Source of the DNA: Mesorhizobium sp.
GTDB lineage: Bacteria > Pseudomonadota > Alphaproteobacteria > Rhizobiales > Rhizobiaceae
DNA length: 64,000 nucleotides
Reading direction: 5' to 3'
Assembly: GCF_024710845.1 (NCBI RefSeq)
Contig: NZ_JANJTZ010000056.1
Location: forward strand, 243,635-307,634
This document shows positions 35,774 through 44,358 of the stretch, piece after piece (position 1 is the first letter of the stretch; the number at the start of each line of letters is the position of its first letter). The position numbers were made by a program, and so were the translations under genes. The notes beneath the pieces are model-generated. The model saw only the letters and a program-made list of their open reading frames with translations. It made no database searches and was not told the origin of the DNA.

Positions 35774-37488
35774 GCAACAGCAATGGAGGCGACCGACCGT
35801 CGGGATTCGCGCGGGGTCTGACCAATTACGGCGACCGCGACTTCGCGCTCTACCTGCGGCGATCGTTTGCCCGATCGATGGGCTATTCGGACGAGATGCT
35901 GGCGCGGCCGATCGTCGGCATCTGCCACACGCCGAGCGGCTTCAACAATTGCCACCGGCATTTCCCGGAACTCCTGGAGGCCGTCAAGCGCGGCGTTCTG
36001 GCAGCCGGTGGCCTGCCGCTCGAGTTCCCCGTGATCTCGCTCGGCGAGGTGTTCCTCAGCCCCACCAGCCTCAAATTCCGAAACCTCATGTCGATGGACG
36101 TGGAGGAGATGATCCGCGCCCAGCCGATGGACAGCGTGGTGCTTCTGGGGGGCTGCGACAAGACGGTTCCGGCACAGATTATGGGCGCCGTCTCGGCCGA
36201 CATCCCCGCTGTTCAACTCGTCGCGGGCCCCATGATGACCGGCCGCTACAAGGGCGAACGTCTCGGCGCATGCACCGACTGCCGGCGCTTCTGGGCGCGC
36301 TATCGTGGCGGCGAGATCGACCAGGCCGAGATCGCCGCCGTGGAGGGGAACCTCGCCACGACCGCCGGCACCTGCGCGGTCATGGGCACGGCAAGCACCA
36401 TGGCCTGCGTCGCCGAGGCGTTGGGCCTGGCGCTGCCCGATTCGGCCGCGATTCCTGCCGTCCACGCCGATCGTCTGCGCTGCGCGGAGGCTTCGGGCCG
36501 CCGGGCGGTCGGGCTGATAGGCTCCGACCTCACCCCAAGGCGCATCGTTACCGAACAATCCGTCGAGAACGCGCTGCGCGTCATCCTTGCCTTGTCGGGC
36601 TCGACCAACGCCATCCTGCACCTGGCGGCGATCGCCGGCCGTGCCGGCATCGCGTTGTCGCTCGAGCGTCTCAACGAACTGTCCGAGACGACGCCTGTCC
36701 TCGTCGACCTGAAGCCGGTCGGCGACAACTACATGGAGGACTTCCACGCTGCTGGGGGTCTCGACGCCGTCCTGCGCGAACTGAAGCCGCTGCTCCACCT
36801 CGACTGCATGACCGTCACCGGCGCGACGCTCGGCCAACGCCTGGAGGGTCGCCCGGCGATCGCCGCCGATCCGCGCGTGATCCATCCCGCCACCAATCCG
36901 ATCTCCCCGGTTGGAGGACTGGTCGCATTGTTCGGCTCCCTCGCGCCAGGAGGCGCCATTCTCAAGCGGGCGGCCGCGGATCAGCGTCTGCTCGAGTACG
37001 AGGGGCGCGCGATCGTCTTCACCGGCCTCGACGATCTGGCACGGCGGATTGACGATCCCGATCTCGACGTGGAGCCGGACGATGTGCTCGTGCTCCAGAA
37101 CGCAGGTCCGAGAAGTCCATCGGGCATGCCGGAAGCCGGCTATTTGCCGATCCCCAAGAAACTCGCCCGGCGCGGCGTGAAAGACATGCTGCGCATCTCC
37201 GACGCACGCATGAGCGGGACCGCGTTTGGAGCCGTCGTGCTGCACGTTACGCCCGAGGCGACGCTCGGCGGGCCGCTCGCCGCGGTGCGCACGGGCGACC
37301 GCATCCGGCTTAGTGTTTCGCGGCGGCGTATCGACCTGCTCGTCGACGCGGGCGAGATCGCATCGCGCCTGGCGCGACACGAGCCCGTCGAGACCACCGG
37401 CGGCCGTGGCTATGACTGGCTCTATCGCCGGCACGTGCTCCAGGCCGACCAGGGGTGCGACTTCGACTTCCTGCAACAGAGGCCGTGA
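35770..37488 (+). CDS. IlvD/Edd family dehydratase (pentonate/sugar-acid dehydratase type)
   Basis: This 572-residue enzyme removes water from a 2,3-dihydroxy acid to give a 2-keto acid. Three cluster cysteines, C61 (FNNCHRH), C129 (GGCDKT) and C202 (AGTCAVMGT), have spacings of 68 and 73 residues, the same as in [2Fe-2S] L-arabinonate dehydratase. DARMSGTAFGAVVLHVTPEA near residue 480 is the C-terminal family motif. The start ATG overlaps the aldehyde dehydrogenase stop. A sugar acid is more likely than the valine-pathway substrate. A keto acid product could feed the ThDP enzyme encoded across the promoter. Confidence 0.93.
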   Translation: MSNSNGGDRPSGFARGLTNYGDRDFALYLRRSFARSMGYSDEMLARPIVGICHTPSGFNNCHRHFPELLEAVKRGVLAAGGLPLEFPVISLGEVFLSPTSLKFRNLMSMDVEEMIRAQPMDSVVLLGGCDKTVPAQIMGAVSADIPAVQLVAGPMMTGRYKGERLGACTDCRRFWARYRGGEIDQAEIAAVEGNLATTAGTCAVMGTASTMACVAEALGLALPDSAAIPAVHADRLRCAEASGRRAVGLIGSDLTPRRIVTEQSVENALRVILALSGSTNAILHLAAIAGRAGIALSLERLNELSETTPVLVDLKPVGDNYMEDFHAAGGLDAVLRELKPLLHLDCMTVTGATLGQRLEGRPAIAADPRVIHPATNPISPVGGLVALFGSLAPGGAILKRAAADQRLLEYEGRAIVFTGLDDLARRIDDPDLDVEPDDVLVLQNAGPRSPSGMPEAGYLPIPKKLARRGVKDMLRISDARMSGTAFGAVVLHVTPEATLGGPLAAVRTGDRIRLSVSRRRIDLLVDAGEIASRLARHEPVETTGGRGYDWLYRRHVLQADQGCDFDFLQQRP

Positions 37489-37552
37489 GCACGGCAGGTC
37501 GAAATCACCTCGGCGCCCAGTCCTTGGGCCGTTGAAATCCGGAGGAAGTGCA

Positions 37553-39094
37553 ATGGCGAGCCGCGGGCAGGCCATTCTTGCCATCGACGTTGGAACCTCG
37601 GGTACGCGCGCCGGACTGGTCGCCGCGGACGGAACGGTGTCGTGCGTCAACCACACGCCGCTCGCCGTGTCGTCACCACGACACGGCGTCATCGAGCAGG
37701 ACGCCGATACGCTTCTGGATCGAACCCTGTCGGTCGCCCGTGCGACCATTGAACAGGCGAGGCGGGACGGTGTCGAGATCGTCGCGCTGGCGCTGGCGAC
37801 ACAGCGCGCGACCGGCGTGCTCTGGGACGGCCGGTCGGGAAAGGCGCTCGTCCCCGCCATGGTCTGGCAGGATACGCGCTACGCGAAGGAAATGACTGCC
37901 CTCGCGTCGGATTGGGACGCAAGACTGGTTGCGGCGACGGGCCGGCCTGCCGGCGCCCGCTCCCTCTACCTGTGGGCCGCCCGGCATATTGACGAAACGC
38001 CCGCCGTCGCCGCGGCCCGGGATGCGAGGCGGCTGCTGTTCGGCACCGTCGACACATGGCTGCTGTGGCATCTTTCCGAAGAGCGGCCACATGTCACCAC
38101 CCCGACCAACGCAGCCTCGGCGGGCGCCTACCGGCTCGAAGAGCACGATTATCTGGACAGCTGGGTTGTGGCCCAGTCCTTTCCGCCGGAACTCCTGCCG
38201 GCGCTGCGGGAGGACGCCGACAATTTCGGCTACACAGATGAGGCTCTGCTTGGACTTCGCGTGCCGATCCTGGCTTCCTGCGGGGATCAGAGCGGAGCGC
38301 TCGTCGGCCTTGGTTGCCATGAGCCGGGACAGGCGATGTGCGTGCACGGCACCGGCAGTTTCGTCTGGCTGGTAACGGGGGAACGGGAGCCGGCGAAACC
38401 CGGCGCATGCGAGGCGACCTTCGCCACGGTTGGCTGGCGGTGCGACGGGCGGTCCCGTTTCGCGGTCGAGACTTACGCGGCGGCGACGGGATCGGCACTC
38501 GACCGCCTGTGCGCGGAACTGCGCTGGTTCGAAAACCCACGCGAACTCGGCCATCTCGCAGCGACAGTCCGCTCCGCCGAAGGACTGCTCTTTCTGCCTT
38601 CTCTGACAGGGCTGCGTCAGCCTCGCATCGTTCCCGGCGCGCGGGGATCGCTCACGGGTCTTTCCCTGGCGCATGGGCGAGCGCACCTCGCCTACGCCGT
38701 CCTTGAGGGCATTGCCCACGCAGCGGTGGGTTGCGCCGAAGCCAACGAGGCGTCGGCAGGCGTCCGCTTGCGCGAGATCGCCGCGGGTGGAGGGCTGTCC
38801 TCCAGCGACGCGCTGCTCGAAATCCAGGCTGATCTGAGCGGCGTCCCTATCCGCCGCATGGCAGACGCCGAACGTGCGACCCTGCGGGGAGCGGCCTTCC
38901 TCGCCGGCTCCCGCGGCCTGTTCTGGGACAGCTTGTCGGAAGCACGCGCAACGCTGCCGGAGGGCGAGGTCTTCGCGCCACGGATCAGCGCCGCCGAGAG
39001 GCAGGACCGGCGGGCGCGCTGGGCCGCCGCCGTCGAAGAGGAAATCGCACGCGTCTCGGCCGGAGTGCACGTCAGACAGGAGCAGGCATGCTGA
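37553..39094 (+). CDS. FGGY-family carbohydrate kinase (glycerol kinase-like)
   Basis: This 513-residue ATP-dependent kinase starts AILAIDVGTSGTRAGLVAADG, the FGGY phosphate-1 loop. The catalytic Asp is in SCGDQSGALVGLG (about residue 245). The second ATP-binding region is EIAAGGGLSSSDALLEIQAD. The overall pattern is close to glycerol, erythritol and xylulose kinases. GGAGGAAG precedes the ATG. It overlaps the GlpD-like gene by 7 bases. The pair kinase plus GlpD-like dehydrogenase mirrors glycerol (GlpK/GlpD) and erythritol (EryA/EryB) routes. Confidence 0.92.
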   Translation: MASRGQAILAIDVGTSGTRAGLVAADGTVSCVNHTPLAVSSPRHGVIEQDADTLLDRTLSVARATIEQARRDGVEIVALALATQRATGVLWDGRSGKALVPAMVWQDTRYAKEMTALASDWDARLVAATGRPAGARSLYLWAARHIDETPAVAAARDARRLLFGTVDTWLLWHLSEERPHVTTPTNAASAGAYRLEEHDYLDSWVVAQSFPPELLPALREDADNFGYTDEALLGLRVPILASCGDQSGALVGLGCHEPGQAMCVHGTGSFVWLVTGEREPAKPGACEATFATVGWRCDGRSRFAVETYAAATGSALDRLCAELRWFENPRELGHLAATVRSAEGLLFLPSLTGLRQPRIVPGARGSLTGLSLAHGRAHLAYAVLEGIAHAAVGCAEANEASAGVRLREIAAGGGLSSSDALLEIQADLSGVPIRRMADAERATLRGAAFLAGSRGLFWDSLSEARATLPEGEVFAPRISAAERQDRRARWAAAVEEEIARVSAGVHVRQEQAC

Positions 39095-40776
39095 ACTTCC
39101 CGTGGAGGAGCAGCGCGGAGGACCGGTCGTCCCTGATTCGCGCCGAGCCGTTGCGGCTCGTCAGGTCGGAGCAGCAGGATCGGCTCGCCTCCGAGACCTT
39201 CGATATCCTTGTGGTCGGCGGCGGTGTCACCGGCGCTTATTGCGCCTTCGACGCAAGCCTGCGCGGGTTTCGTGTCGCCTTGGTCGAGAAGGACGATTTC
39301 GCCTCCGGCACATCGTCCAAATCGTCCAAGATGGTTCACGGAGGTCTGCGCTATATCGAGCAGGGCAATCTCGGGCTGGTGCGCCGCTCGCTGCTGGAAC
39401 GCCAGCGCCTGCGCCGCAACGCGTCGCATCTCGTGCAGCGGCTGCCGTTCCTGTTCCCGGTCCTGGAGCGTGACGGGATCTTCGACGCGCGCCTGGCGAA
39501 GGCGTTCGAAAGCCTGTTGTGGACCTACGATCTGGCGGGCGGCTGGCGGGAGGGCATCCTTCACCAGAAGCTGACTTCAGAGGAAGTCCTCGCCCATTGC
39601 CCGACCTTCAAGGACGAGTATCTGCGCGGCGGTCTCATGTATTTCGACGCCCGCGTCGACGACGCCCGCCTGACCCTCGCGCTCGCCCGCACCGCCGCGT
39701 TCCATGGCGCAGCGGTCCTGAACCACGCCAGGGTCGAGGAGATTACCCGCACCGGGTCCGGGGCCGTGGACGGCGCGATCGTGCATACGGTCGAAGGCCG
39801 GGAAATCCGAATCCGCGCGCGCACGGTGATCATGGCCACCGGCGTCTGGCTCCGCGACTGGATGGGGCTCAGGCCGAACGCCGAAAAGCCCTTGCACGTG
39901 CGTCCGGCGAAGGGCGTCCATGTGGCGGTGCCATGGATCAAGATCCGCAACGACTGCACCGTCACGATCCCCGTGCCCGGCCGCAGCCGCCGGGCGACGA
40001 TGACCCGCTGGGGCAACGTCACCTATCTCGGCACGACCGACGAGGACTACCAGGGCGACCTCGACGATGTTCACTGCACGCGCCGGGAACTCGACTTCCT
40101 GCTCGAGGGTGTGCACAGCGCCCTCGACGTCGATCTTTCCCCTGAGGACGTACTCGGCAGCATCGCCGGGTGCCGGCCCCTTGTCGCAACCGCGTCGGGC
40201 GGCAGCACGATGGACGTGAAGCGGGACCATTCCATCCATGTCGGCGCCGACGGGCTGGTCACCATCGTCGGCGGGAAACTGACCACGTCGCGGCACATGG
40301 CCGAGCAGACCGTGGATGCGGCGGCCAGGGTGCTGGGCGACCGCCGTCGATGCCGGACCAGAACCGCCTTCCTGTTGGGAGCCGCCGGCTATGATGCGCA
40401 GGCTACTGTCGCTTCCGGCGGATGGCAGGCCCACCTCGCAGAGCGCTACGGAACCGAAGCGTGCTTCGTCAGCGAGATCATGCATTCCCGCCCCGAATTC
40501 CTCGAGCCGATCGTCGAAGGCCTCCCCTATGCCTGCGGCGAGGTCGTCTATGCGGCGCGCCACGAAATGGCGCGCACCGTAGACGACGTCCTGTCGCGGC
40601 GCATGCGCGCCCGCCTGATGGCACGCGACGCGTCGGCGCGCGCCGCCGCGCTGGTCGGTGCGTTGATCGGGCAGGAACTGGGGCTCTCCAGCGCCGAAAT
40701 CGACCGACAGGTCGCGGCCTACGTGGCGGCGACCGACAGAGAAAAATCCATCCTTACCGGAGCAGACGGCAGATGA
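39088..40776 (+). CDS. GlpD-like FAD-dependent glycerol-3-phosphate dehydrogenase/oxidase family
   Basis: This 562-residue flavoprotein has the FAD loop VVGGGVTGAYCAFDASLRGFRVALVEKDDFASGTSSKSSKMVHGGLRYIEQG (about residues 41-95), the family signature of GlpD. Its C-terminal cap domain is of the usual size. GlpD oxidises glycerol-3-phosphate to dihydroxyacetone phosphate and passes electrons to quinone. Here it probably oxidises the phosphorylated product of the kinase upstream. Overlaps of 7 and 4 bases with its neighbours show tight coupling. Whether glycerol-3-phosphate, erythritol phosphate or an O-substituted glycerol phosphate is used cannot be told. Confidence 0.9.
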   Translation: MLNFPWRSSAEDRSSLIRAEPLRLVRSEQQDRLASETFDILVVGGGVTGAYCAFDASLRGFRVALVEKDDFASGTSSKSSKMVHGGLRYIEQGNLGLVRRSLLERQRLRRNASHLVQRLPFLFPVLERDGIFDARLAKAFESLLWTYDLAGGWREGILHQKLTSEEVLAHCPTFKDEYLRGGLMYFDARVDDARLTLALARTAAFHGAAVLNHARVEEITRTGSGAVDGAIVHTVEGREIRIRARTVIMATGVWLRDWMGLRPNAEKPLHVRPAKGVHVAVPWIKIRNDCTVTIPVPGRSRRATMTRWGNVTYLGTTDEDYQGDLDDVHCTRRELDFLLEGVHSALDVDLSPEDVLGSIAGCRPLVATASGGSTMDVKRDHSIHVGADGLVTIVGGKLTTSRHMAEQTVDAAARVLGDRRRCRTRTAFLLGAAGYDAQATVASGGWQAHLAERYGTEACFVSEIMHSRPEFLEPIVEGLPYACGEVVYAARHEMARTVDDVLSRRMRARLMARDASARAAALVGALIGQELGLSSAEIDRQVAAYVAATDREKSILTGADGR

Positions 40777-42302
40777 TCAGCAGACAGGCGATTCTTCGCG
40801 GATACAACCGTGGTAACTATGTCATCGGGGCGCCCACCCCGCCGCACTATGCGTCAGCCATCAAGAACATCGGGCACCATGCCGGGCTCGCCGGGGATGT
40901 GGTGCCGGTGAGCGCGCAACTGATCGAGCAGCTCCGTGAGGCCGCCGACGAGGTCTTGACCGCGCGCGACGATTTCGTGGTCAACACGCGGGACTGGTGG
41001 GCGGGAACGATGCTCGCCGAGACCTCGGGCACGCCCGCCGCCGTCGAAGGCGTCTTCGTGCGGGTCTCAACCGTCGAGCAGGTTCAGGCGGTGATGCGCC
41101 TCGCCAATGCCGCGAAAGTGCCGGTCACGGTCTCCGCTGGCCGGAGCAACGTGACCGGCGCCGCCCTGCCCCTGCGCGGCGGCATCGTGCTCGATGTTTG
41201 CGGGCTGAACCGCCTGGTCGGCTTCGACGCGGAAAGCCAGATCGTCGAGGTCGAGGCCGGCATGTTCGGCGACATCTTCGAGAAGATGATCCAGGAGGAT
41301 TACGGGATGACCATGGGCCATTGGCCCTCGTCTTTCGCCATCAGCACCGTTGGCGGCTGGATTGCCTGCCGGGGCGCGGGCCAGCTTTCCACGCGCTACG
41401 GCAAGATCGAGGACATGGTCTACGGGCTCGACGTGGTCCTGGCGGATGGCACACTGGCGAGCGTCGGCAACTACGCCCGCGCCGCGCTCGGCCCCGATCT
41501 GCAGCAATTGTTCATCGGCTCGGAGGGAACGCTCGGTATCATCGTGCGTGCGCGGCTGAAGCTGCACCGGCTGCCCGACTACGGCCGCGCCATCGCTTAC
41601 GGCTTCCGCAGTTTTGCGATTGGCCTGGACGCTTGCCGCCGGATCCTCCAGGGCGGCGCCACCCCGGGCGCTCTGCGTCTCTACGACCTGCTCGAGAGCG
41701 GCGTGCAATTCGGGCTGCCCGACCAGAACGTCCTCCTCGTTGCCGACGAGGGAGCGCCGGAAATCGTCGATGCCGTCATGACGATCAGCGAGCAGGTGTG
41801 CGCGAAGCTGGGCGAGAAACTCGACGGGGAGGCGATCTTCGAGAAGTGGCTCGACACGCGGTTCCTGACCGGCAAGAGCGCCGAGGGTTTCAAGCGCGGG
41901 CCGGGCTTCGTCGCCGATACTCTCGAGATGACCGGCCGCTGGCGGGATCTGCCGGCGATCTACGAGGAGGTTGTCGCCGCGATCAACGCGGTACCGGGGA
42001 CGCTCGCCGGATCCGCACACCAGTCGCATGCCTATGTCGATGGCGCATGCCTCTACTTCTCGTTGCGGGGCGACGTAGCCGTCGAGAAGCGCGCAAACTG
42101 GTATCGCGCGGCATGGGATGCCGCCAACGCGGTCCTGATCCGGCACGGCGCTGCATTGAGCCATCACCATGGGGTCGGGCTCCTGCGTGCGCCCTACATG
42201 AAGGAGGGGCTGGGAAGCGCCTTTCCGCTGCTCGAGAAGGTCAAGACCGCTCTCGATCCCGACAACCTTCTCAACCCGGGCAAGCTGGGTTTGAGTGTAT
42301 AA
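40773..42302 (+). CDS. FAD-linked oxidase resembling alkyl-dihydroxyacetonephosphate synthase (AGPS)
   Basis: This 509-residue protein has a PCMH-type FAD domain (PVTVSAGRSNVTGAALPLRGGIVLDVCGLNRLVGFD, about residues 115-155, and IGSEGTLGIIVRARLKLHRLP near 245) and an FAD-oxidase C-terminal cap. The motif SHHHGVGLLRAPYM at 463-476 matches the catalytic His-His-His site of AGPS (SHHHGVGKLR), which swaps acyl for alkyl on DHAP in ether-lipid synthesis. The C-terminal LDPDNLLNPGKLG is shared with D-lactate and glycolate oxidases. It is coupled by ATGA to the GlpD-like gene, which could supply a DHAP-type substrate. A bacterial catabolic role, such as cleaving rather than making an ether, is an inference. 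Confidence 0.85.
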   Translation: MISRQAILRGYNRGNYVIGAPTPPHYASAIKNIGHHAGLAGDVVPVSAQLIEQLREAADEVLTARDDFVVNTRDWWAGTMLAETSGTPAAVEGVFVRVSTVEQVQAVMRLANAAKVPVTVSAGRSNVTGAALPLRGGIVLDVCGLNRLVGFDAESQIVEVEAGMFGDIFEKMIQEDYGMTMGHWPSSFAISTVGGWIACRGAGQLSTRYGKIEDMVYGLDVVLADGTLASVGNYARAALGPDLQQLFIGSEGTLGIIVRARLKLHRLPDYGRAIAYGFRSFAIGLDACRRILQGGATPGALRLYDLLESGVQFGLPDQNVLLVADEGAPEIVDAVMTISEQVCAKLGEKLDGEAIFEKWLDTRFLTGKSAEGFKRGPGFVADTLEMTGRWRDLPAIYEEVVAAINAVPGTLAGSAHQSHAYVDGACLYFSLRGDVAVEKRANWYRAAWDAANAVLIRHGAALSHHHGVGLLRAPYMKEGLGSAFPLLEKVKTALDPDNLLNPGKLGLSV

Positions 42303-42455
42303 TTGGAGAAAACCGCCGAGGTGCCCCATCTTCTGTTGTTCAGATGAAACGATCGGGTGTCTGCCCTCTATTAACCTATGGGCAGAGCCATTTCGCGTGC
42401 TGCCGCCCGTTTTCAAGCGGTCTCATCCGGTGCCATGCGGCGTTCGTGCGAGGTG

Positions 42456-43121
42456 TCAGCCCTGCGCGCTGACGAACCTCAGAACCATCTCGACCGCATT
42501 CTTCCGCAACCTGCTCTGGTGCTCGACATCACCCATGTCGCGGCTGAAAATTTTCGAGAAGGTCGCGCGATTGGAGACGTTGAAGAAGCAGAGCGCGCTG
42601 ACCTGCCAGTGAAGTTCGAGGGGGTCCAGGCCCGCCCGGAAATCGCCGGATTCGACACCGCGGCGGTAGATCGATGCAATGTTATCGATGGCGGTCACAT
42701 TGAGGCGTCGGATCACGTCGGAGCCTTCGAGATACTGTCCATGGTGGATGTTCTCGATCATCACCATGCGGATGAAGTCCTCGTGCTCGTGGTGGTGATC
42801 GAACGTGAACTCGACCAGCTTGCGCAGCGCCTGCGGCGGGGGCAGCCCGTCGGTCTCCAGCTTCGCCTCGCCGTCGCGCACGGTGCGATAGGCGTTCTCC
42901 AGCGCCGCCAGGTAAAGGCCCTCCTTGTCGCCGAAATAGTAGTAGATCATGCGCTTCGACGATTTCGTCCGGGCGGCGATCTCGTCGATCCGCGCCCCGG
43001 ACAGCCCGTTCATCGCGAACTCGCGTGAGGCTGTCTCGAGAATGTCGCGGCGGGTCCCGTCCGGATCCTGTGGCCGCTTCGGCGGCGGCCTGTCCTTTCG
43101 TAGCAGCTTCGGACCAGACAT
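42456..43121 (-). CDS. TetR family transcriptional regulator
   Basis: This 221-residue regulator has a TetR DNA-binding domain at about residues 20-70 (TRRDILETASREFAMNGLSGARIDEIAARTKSSKRMIYYYFGDKEGLYLAAL). The ligand domain contains VMIENIHHGQYL and LHWQVSALCFFNVSNRATF. The N-terminal 20 residues are basic and proline-rich. It is divergent from the shikimate dehydrogenase operon. The palindrome at 43161-43177 between them is its probable operator, with quinate, shikimate or dehydroshikimate as likely effectors. Confidence 0.92.
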   Translation of the reverse strand: MSGPKLLRKDRPPPKRPQDPDGTRRDILETASREFAMNGLSGARIDEIAARTKSSKRMIYYYFGDKEGLYLAALENAYRTVRDGEAKLETDGLPPPQALRKLVEFTFDHHHEHEDFIRMVMIENIHHGQYLEGSDVIRRLNVTAIDNIASIYRRGVESGDFRAGLDPLELHWQVSALCFFNVSNRATFSKIFSRDMGDVEHQSRLRKNAVEMVLRFVSAQG

Positions 43122-43149
43122 CGAAAATCCTATCAGCCGCAGCGCGGCG

Positions 43150-43177
43150 TTGACAAACTAACTATTTCGTACATAGT
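43150..43177 (+). promoter_or_regulatory. Promoter and TetR operator of the quinate/shikimate operon
   Basis: A perfect -35 TTGACA (43150-43155) is followed by ACTATTTCGTACATAGT (43161-43177), an inverted repeat of ACTAT arms around 7 bases. The -10 region (ATAGTG, 17 bases after the -35) lies within the right arm, so a bound repressor would cover the core promoter. Confidence 0.6.
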
Positions 43178-43257
43178 GCCATTCGTGGCTGCGGACCATT
43201 TACCGGGTCGGGCCGAACGAAGACAAGCCGTCGCTTACGTACGGCTCGGGAGGACAA

Positions 43258-44166
43258 ATGCCGAAGACCGCCGCGACGATCGCGCACGCGATCGACGGAC
43301 TGATGCAGCGCCGCACGCATGTGCCTGGCGGGCGTCTGGACGTGAAGGTCGGTCTTGTCGGACGTGGCATCGCTTTGTCCCGAACCCCCGCCATGCACGA
43401 GCGCGAAGCGGCGCGCATCGGCCTGGCCTGCTCCTACGTGCTGATCGACTTCGACGCGCTCGGCCTCGCCGATTCCGACCTGCCCGCCGCCATCGAGGCC
43501 GCGGTCTCGCTCGGCTTCCACGGCGTCAATGTCACCTATCCGTTCAAGCAGAGCGTGATGCCGCTGCTCGACGAAATATCGGTCGACGCGACCGCGATCG
43601 GAGCGGTCAACACGGTCGTGTTCGGCCCGCGCAGGACGGGACACAACACGGATTGCTGGGGCTATGCCGAAAGCTTCCGGACCGCTATGCCCGGTGCGCC
43701 GCTCGGACATGTCGTGCTGTTCGGCGCCGGCGGCGCCGGATCGGCTGTCGCCTATGCGCTGATCGGGCTCGGCGCGCGCCGGCTGTCGATCGTCGATGCC
43801 GACGTGTCCCGGGCCCGCGCGCTCGCAGCACGCCTCGTCGGCACCGACACGACCGTCGTGTCCCCGTCGGACATCGCGGCGGCGCTCGGCGACGCCGACG
43901 GCGTGGTCAACACCACGCCTGTCGGCATGGCGAAGCATCCCGGGACGCCGTTCGACACACGCCTGCTGCAGCCGTCGCAGTGGGTGTCTGACGTGATCTA
44001 CTTCCCGCAGGAGACCGAGCTGCTGCGGGCCGCGCGGGCGATCGGCTGCCGCACCCTGCCCGGCATCGGCATGGCAATCGGCCAGGCCGCGCGGGCGTTC
44101 GAGTTGTTCACCGGCCGCGCCGCCGACATGACCGCGATGGCCGGCCATTTCGAGGCGGCCGCATGA
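43258..44166 (+). CDS. Shikimate/quinate dehydrogenase (catabolic AroE type)
   Basis: This is a 302-residue NAD(P)-dependent enzyme. The substrate domain has GRGIALSRTPAMHEREA (the Ser/Thr that bind the carboxylate), the catalytic Lys in VTYPFKQSVMPLLDE and the Asp in NTDCWGY. The Rossmann loop is LFGAGGAGSAVAYAL. Position in a TRAP/dehydroquinase/dehydroshikimate dehydratase operon argues for oxidation of quinate or shikimate in catabolism and not for biosynthesis. The residue after the beta-2 strand is Asp (SIVDADVSRA), which usually favours NAD over NADP. The stop overlaps the start of the next small frame by 4 bases. Confidence 0.92.
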   Translation: MPKTAATIAHAIDGLMQRRTHVPGGRLDVKVGLVGRGIALSRTPAMHEREAARIGLACSYVLIDFDALGLADSDLPAAIEAAVSLGFHGVNVTYPFKQSVMPLLDEISVDATAIGAVNTVVFGPRRTGHNTDCWGYAESFRTAMPGAPLGHVVLFGAGGAGSAVAYALIGLGARRLSIVDADVSRARALAARLVGTDTTVVSPSDIAAALGDADGVVNTTPVGMAKHPGTPFDTRLLQPSQWVSDVIYFPQETELLRAARAIGCRTLPGIGMAIGQAARAFELFTGRAADMTAMAGHFEAAA

Positions 44167-44336
44167 CCGCTCACATGGCCCTATTGTTCATCGACGCCGT
44201 CGCGCAGGGCGCGGGGCTCGACGTCTGCGAGCCCGACGGCGCAGCGTTCCGCACTCGCTCCAACAAGAAGTATCTCGAATCTCCGCTGTCGAAGGACTGG
44301 CCGGAGGGAATGCTCGACAAGATCAACAAGCTCTGA
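44163..44336 (+). pseudogene. Remnant of a TRAP substrate-binding protein C-terminus
   Basis: A 57-residue frame starts at an ATG overlapping the shikimate dehydrogenase stop. Its last 40 residues (GLDVCEPDGAAFRTRSNKKY... to GMLDKINKL) align with the C-terminus of the intact DctP encoded just downstream (GLKIYEPDVAAFRKHVQDQY... to GMVDKINAL). The rest of the protein is gone. The spacing suggests a second dctP once stood here, or that dctP was partly duplicated, and all but its 3' end was deleted. The frame may still be translated through coupling, but the product cannot bind a ligand. Confidence 0.8.
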
Positions 44337-44358
44337 CGCAAATCCAAGGGAGGAAGAC

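Noticed and set aside
42360..42386. TCTGCCC/GGGCAGA hairpin between convergent genes as a terminator.
   Set aside because: The stem is only 7 bases with a 13-base loop and no T-tract follows, so I did not list it.
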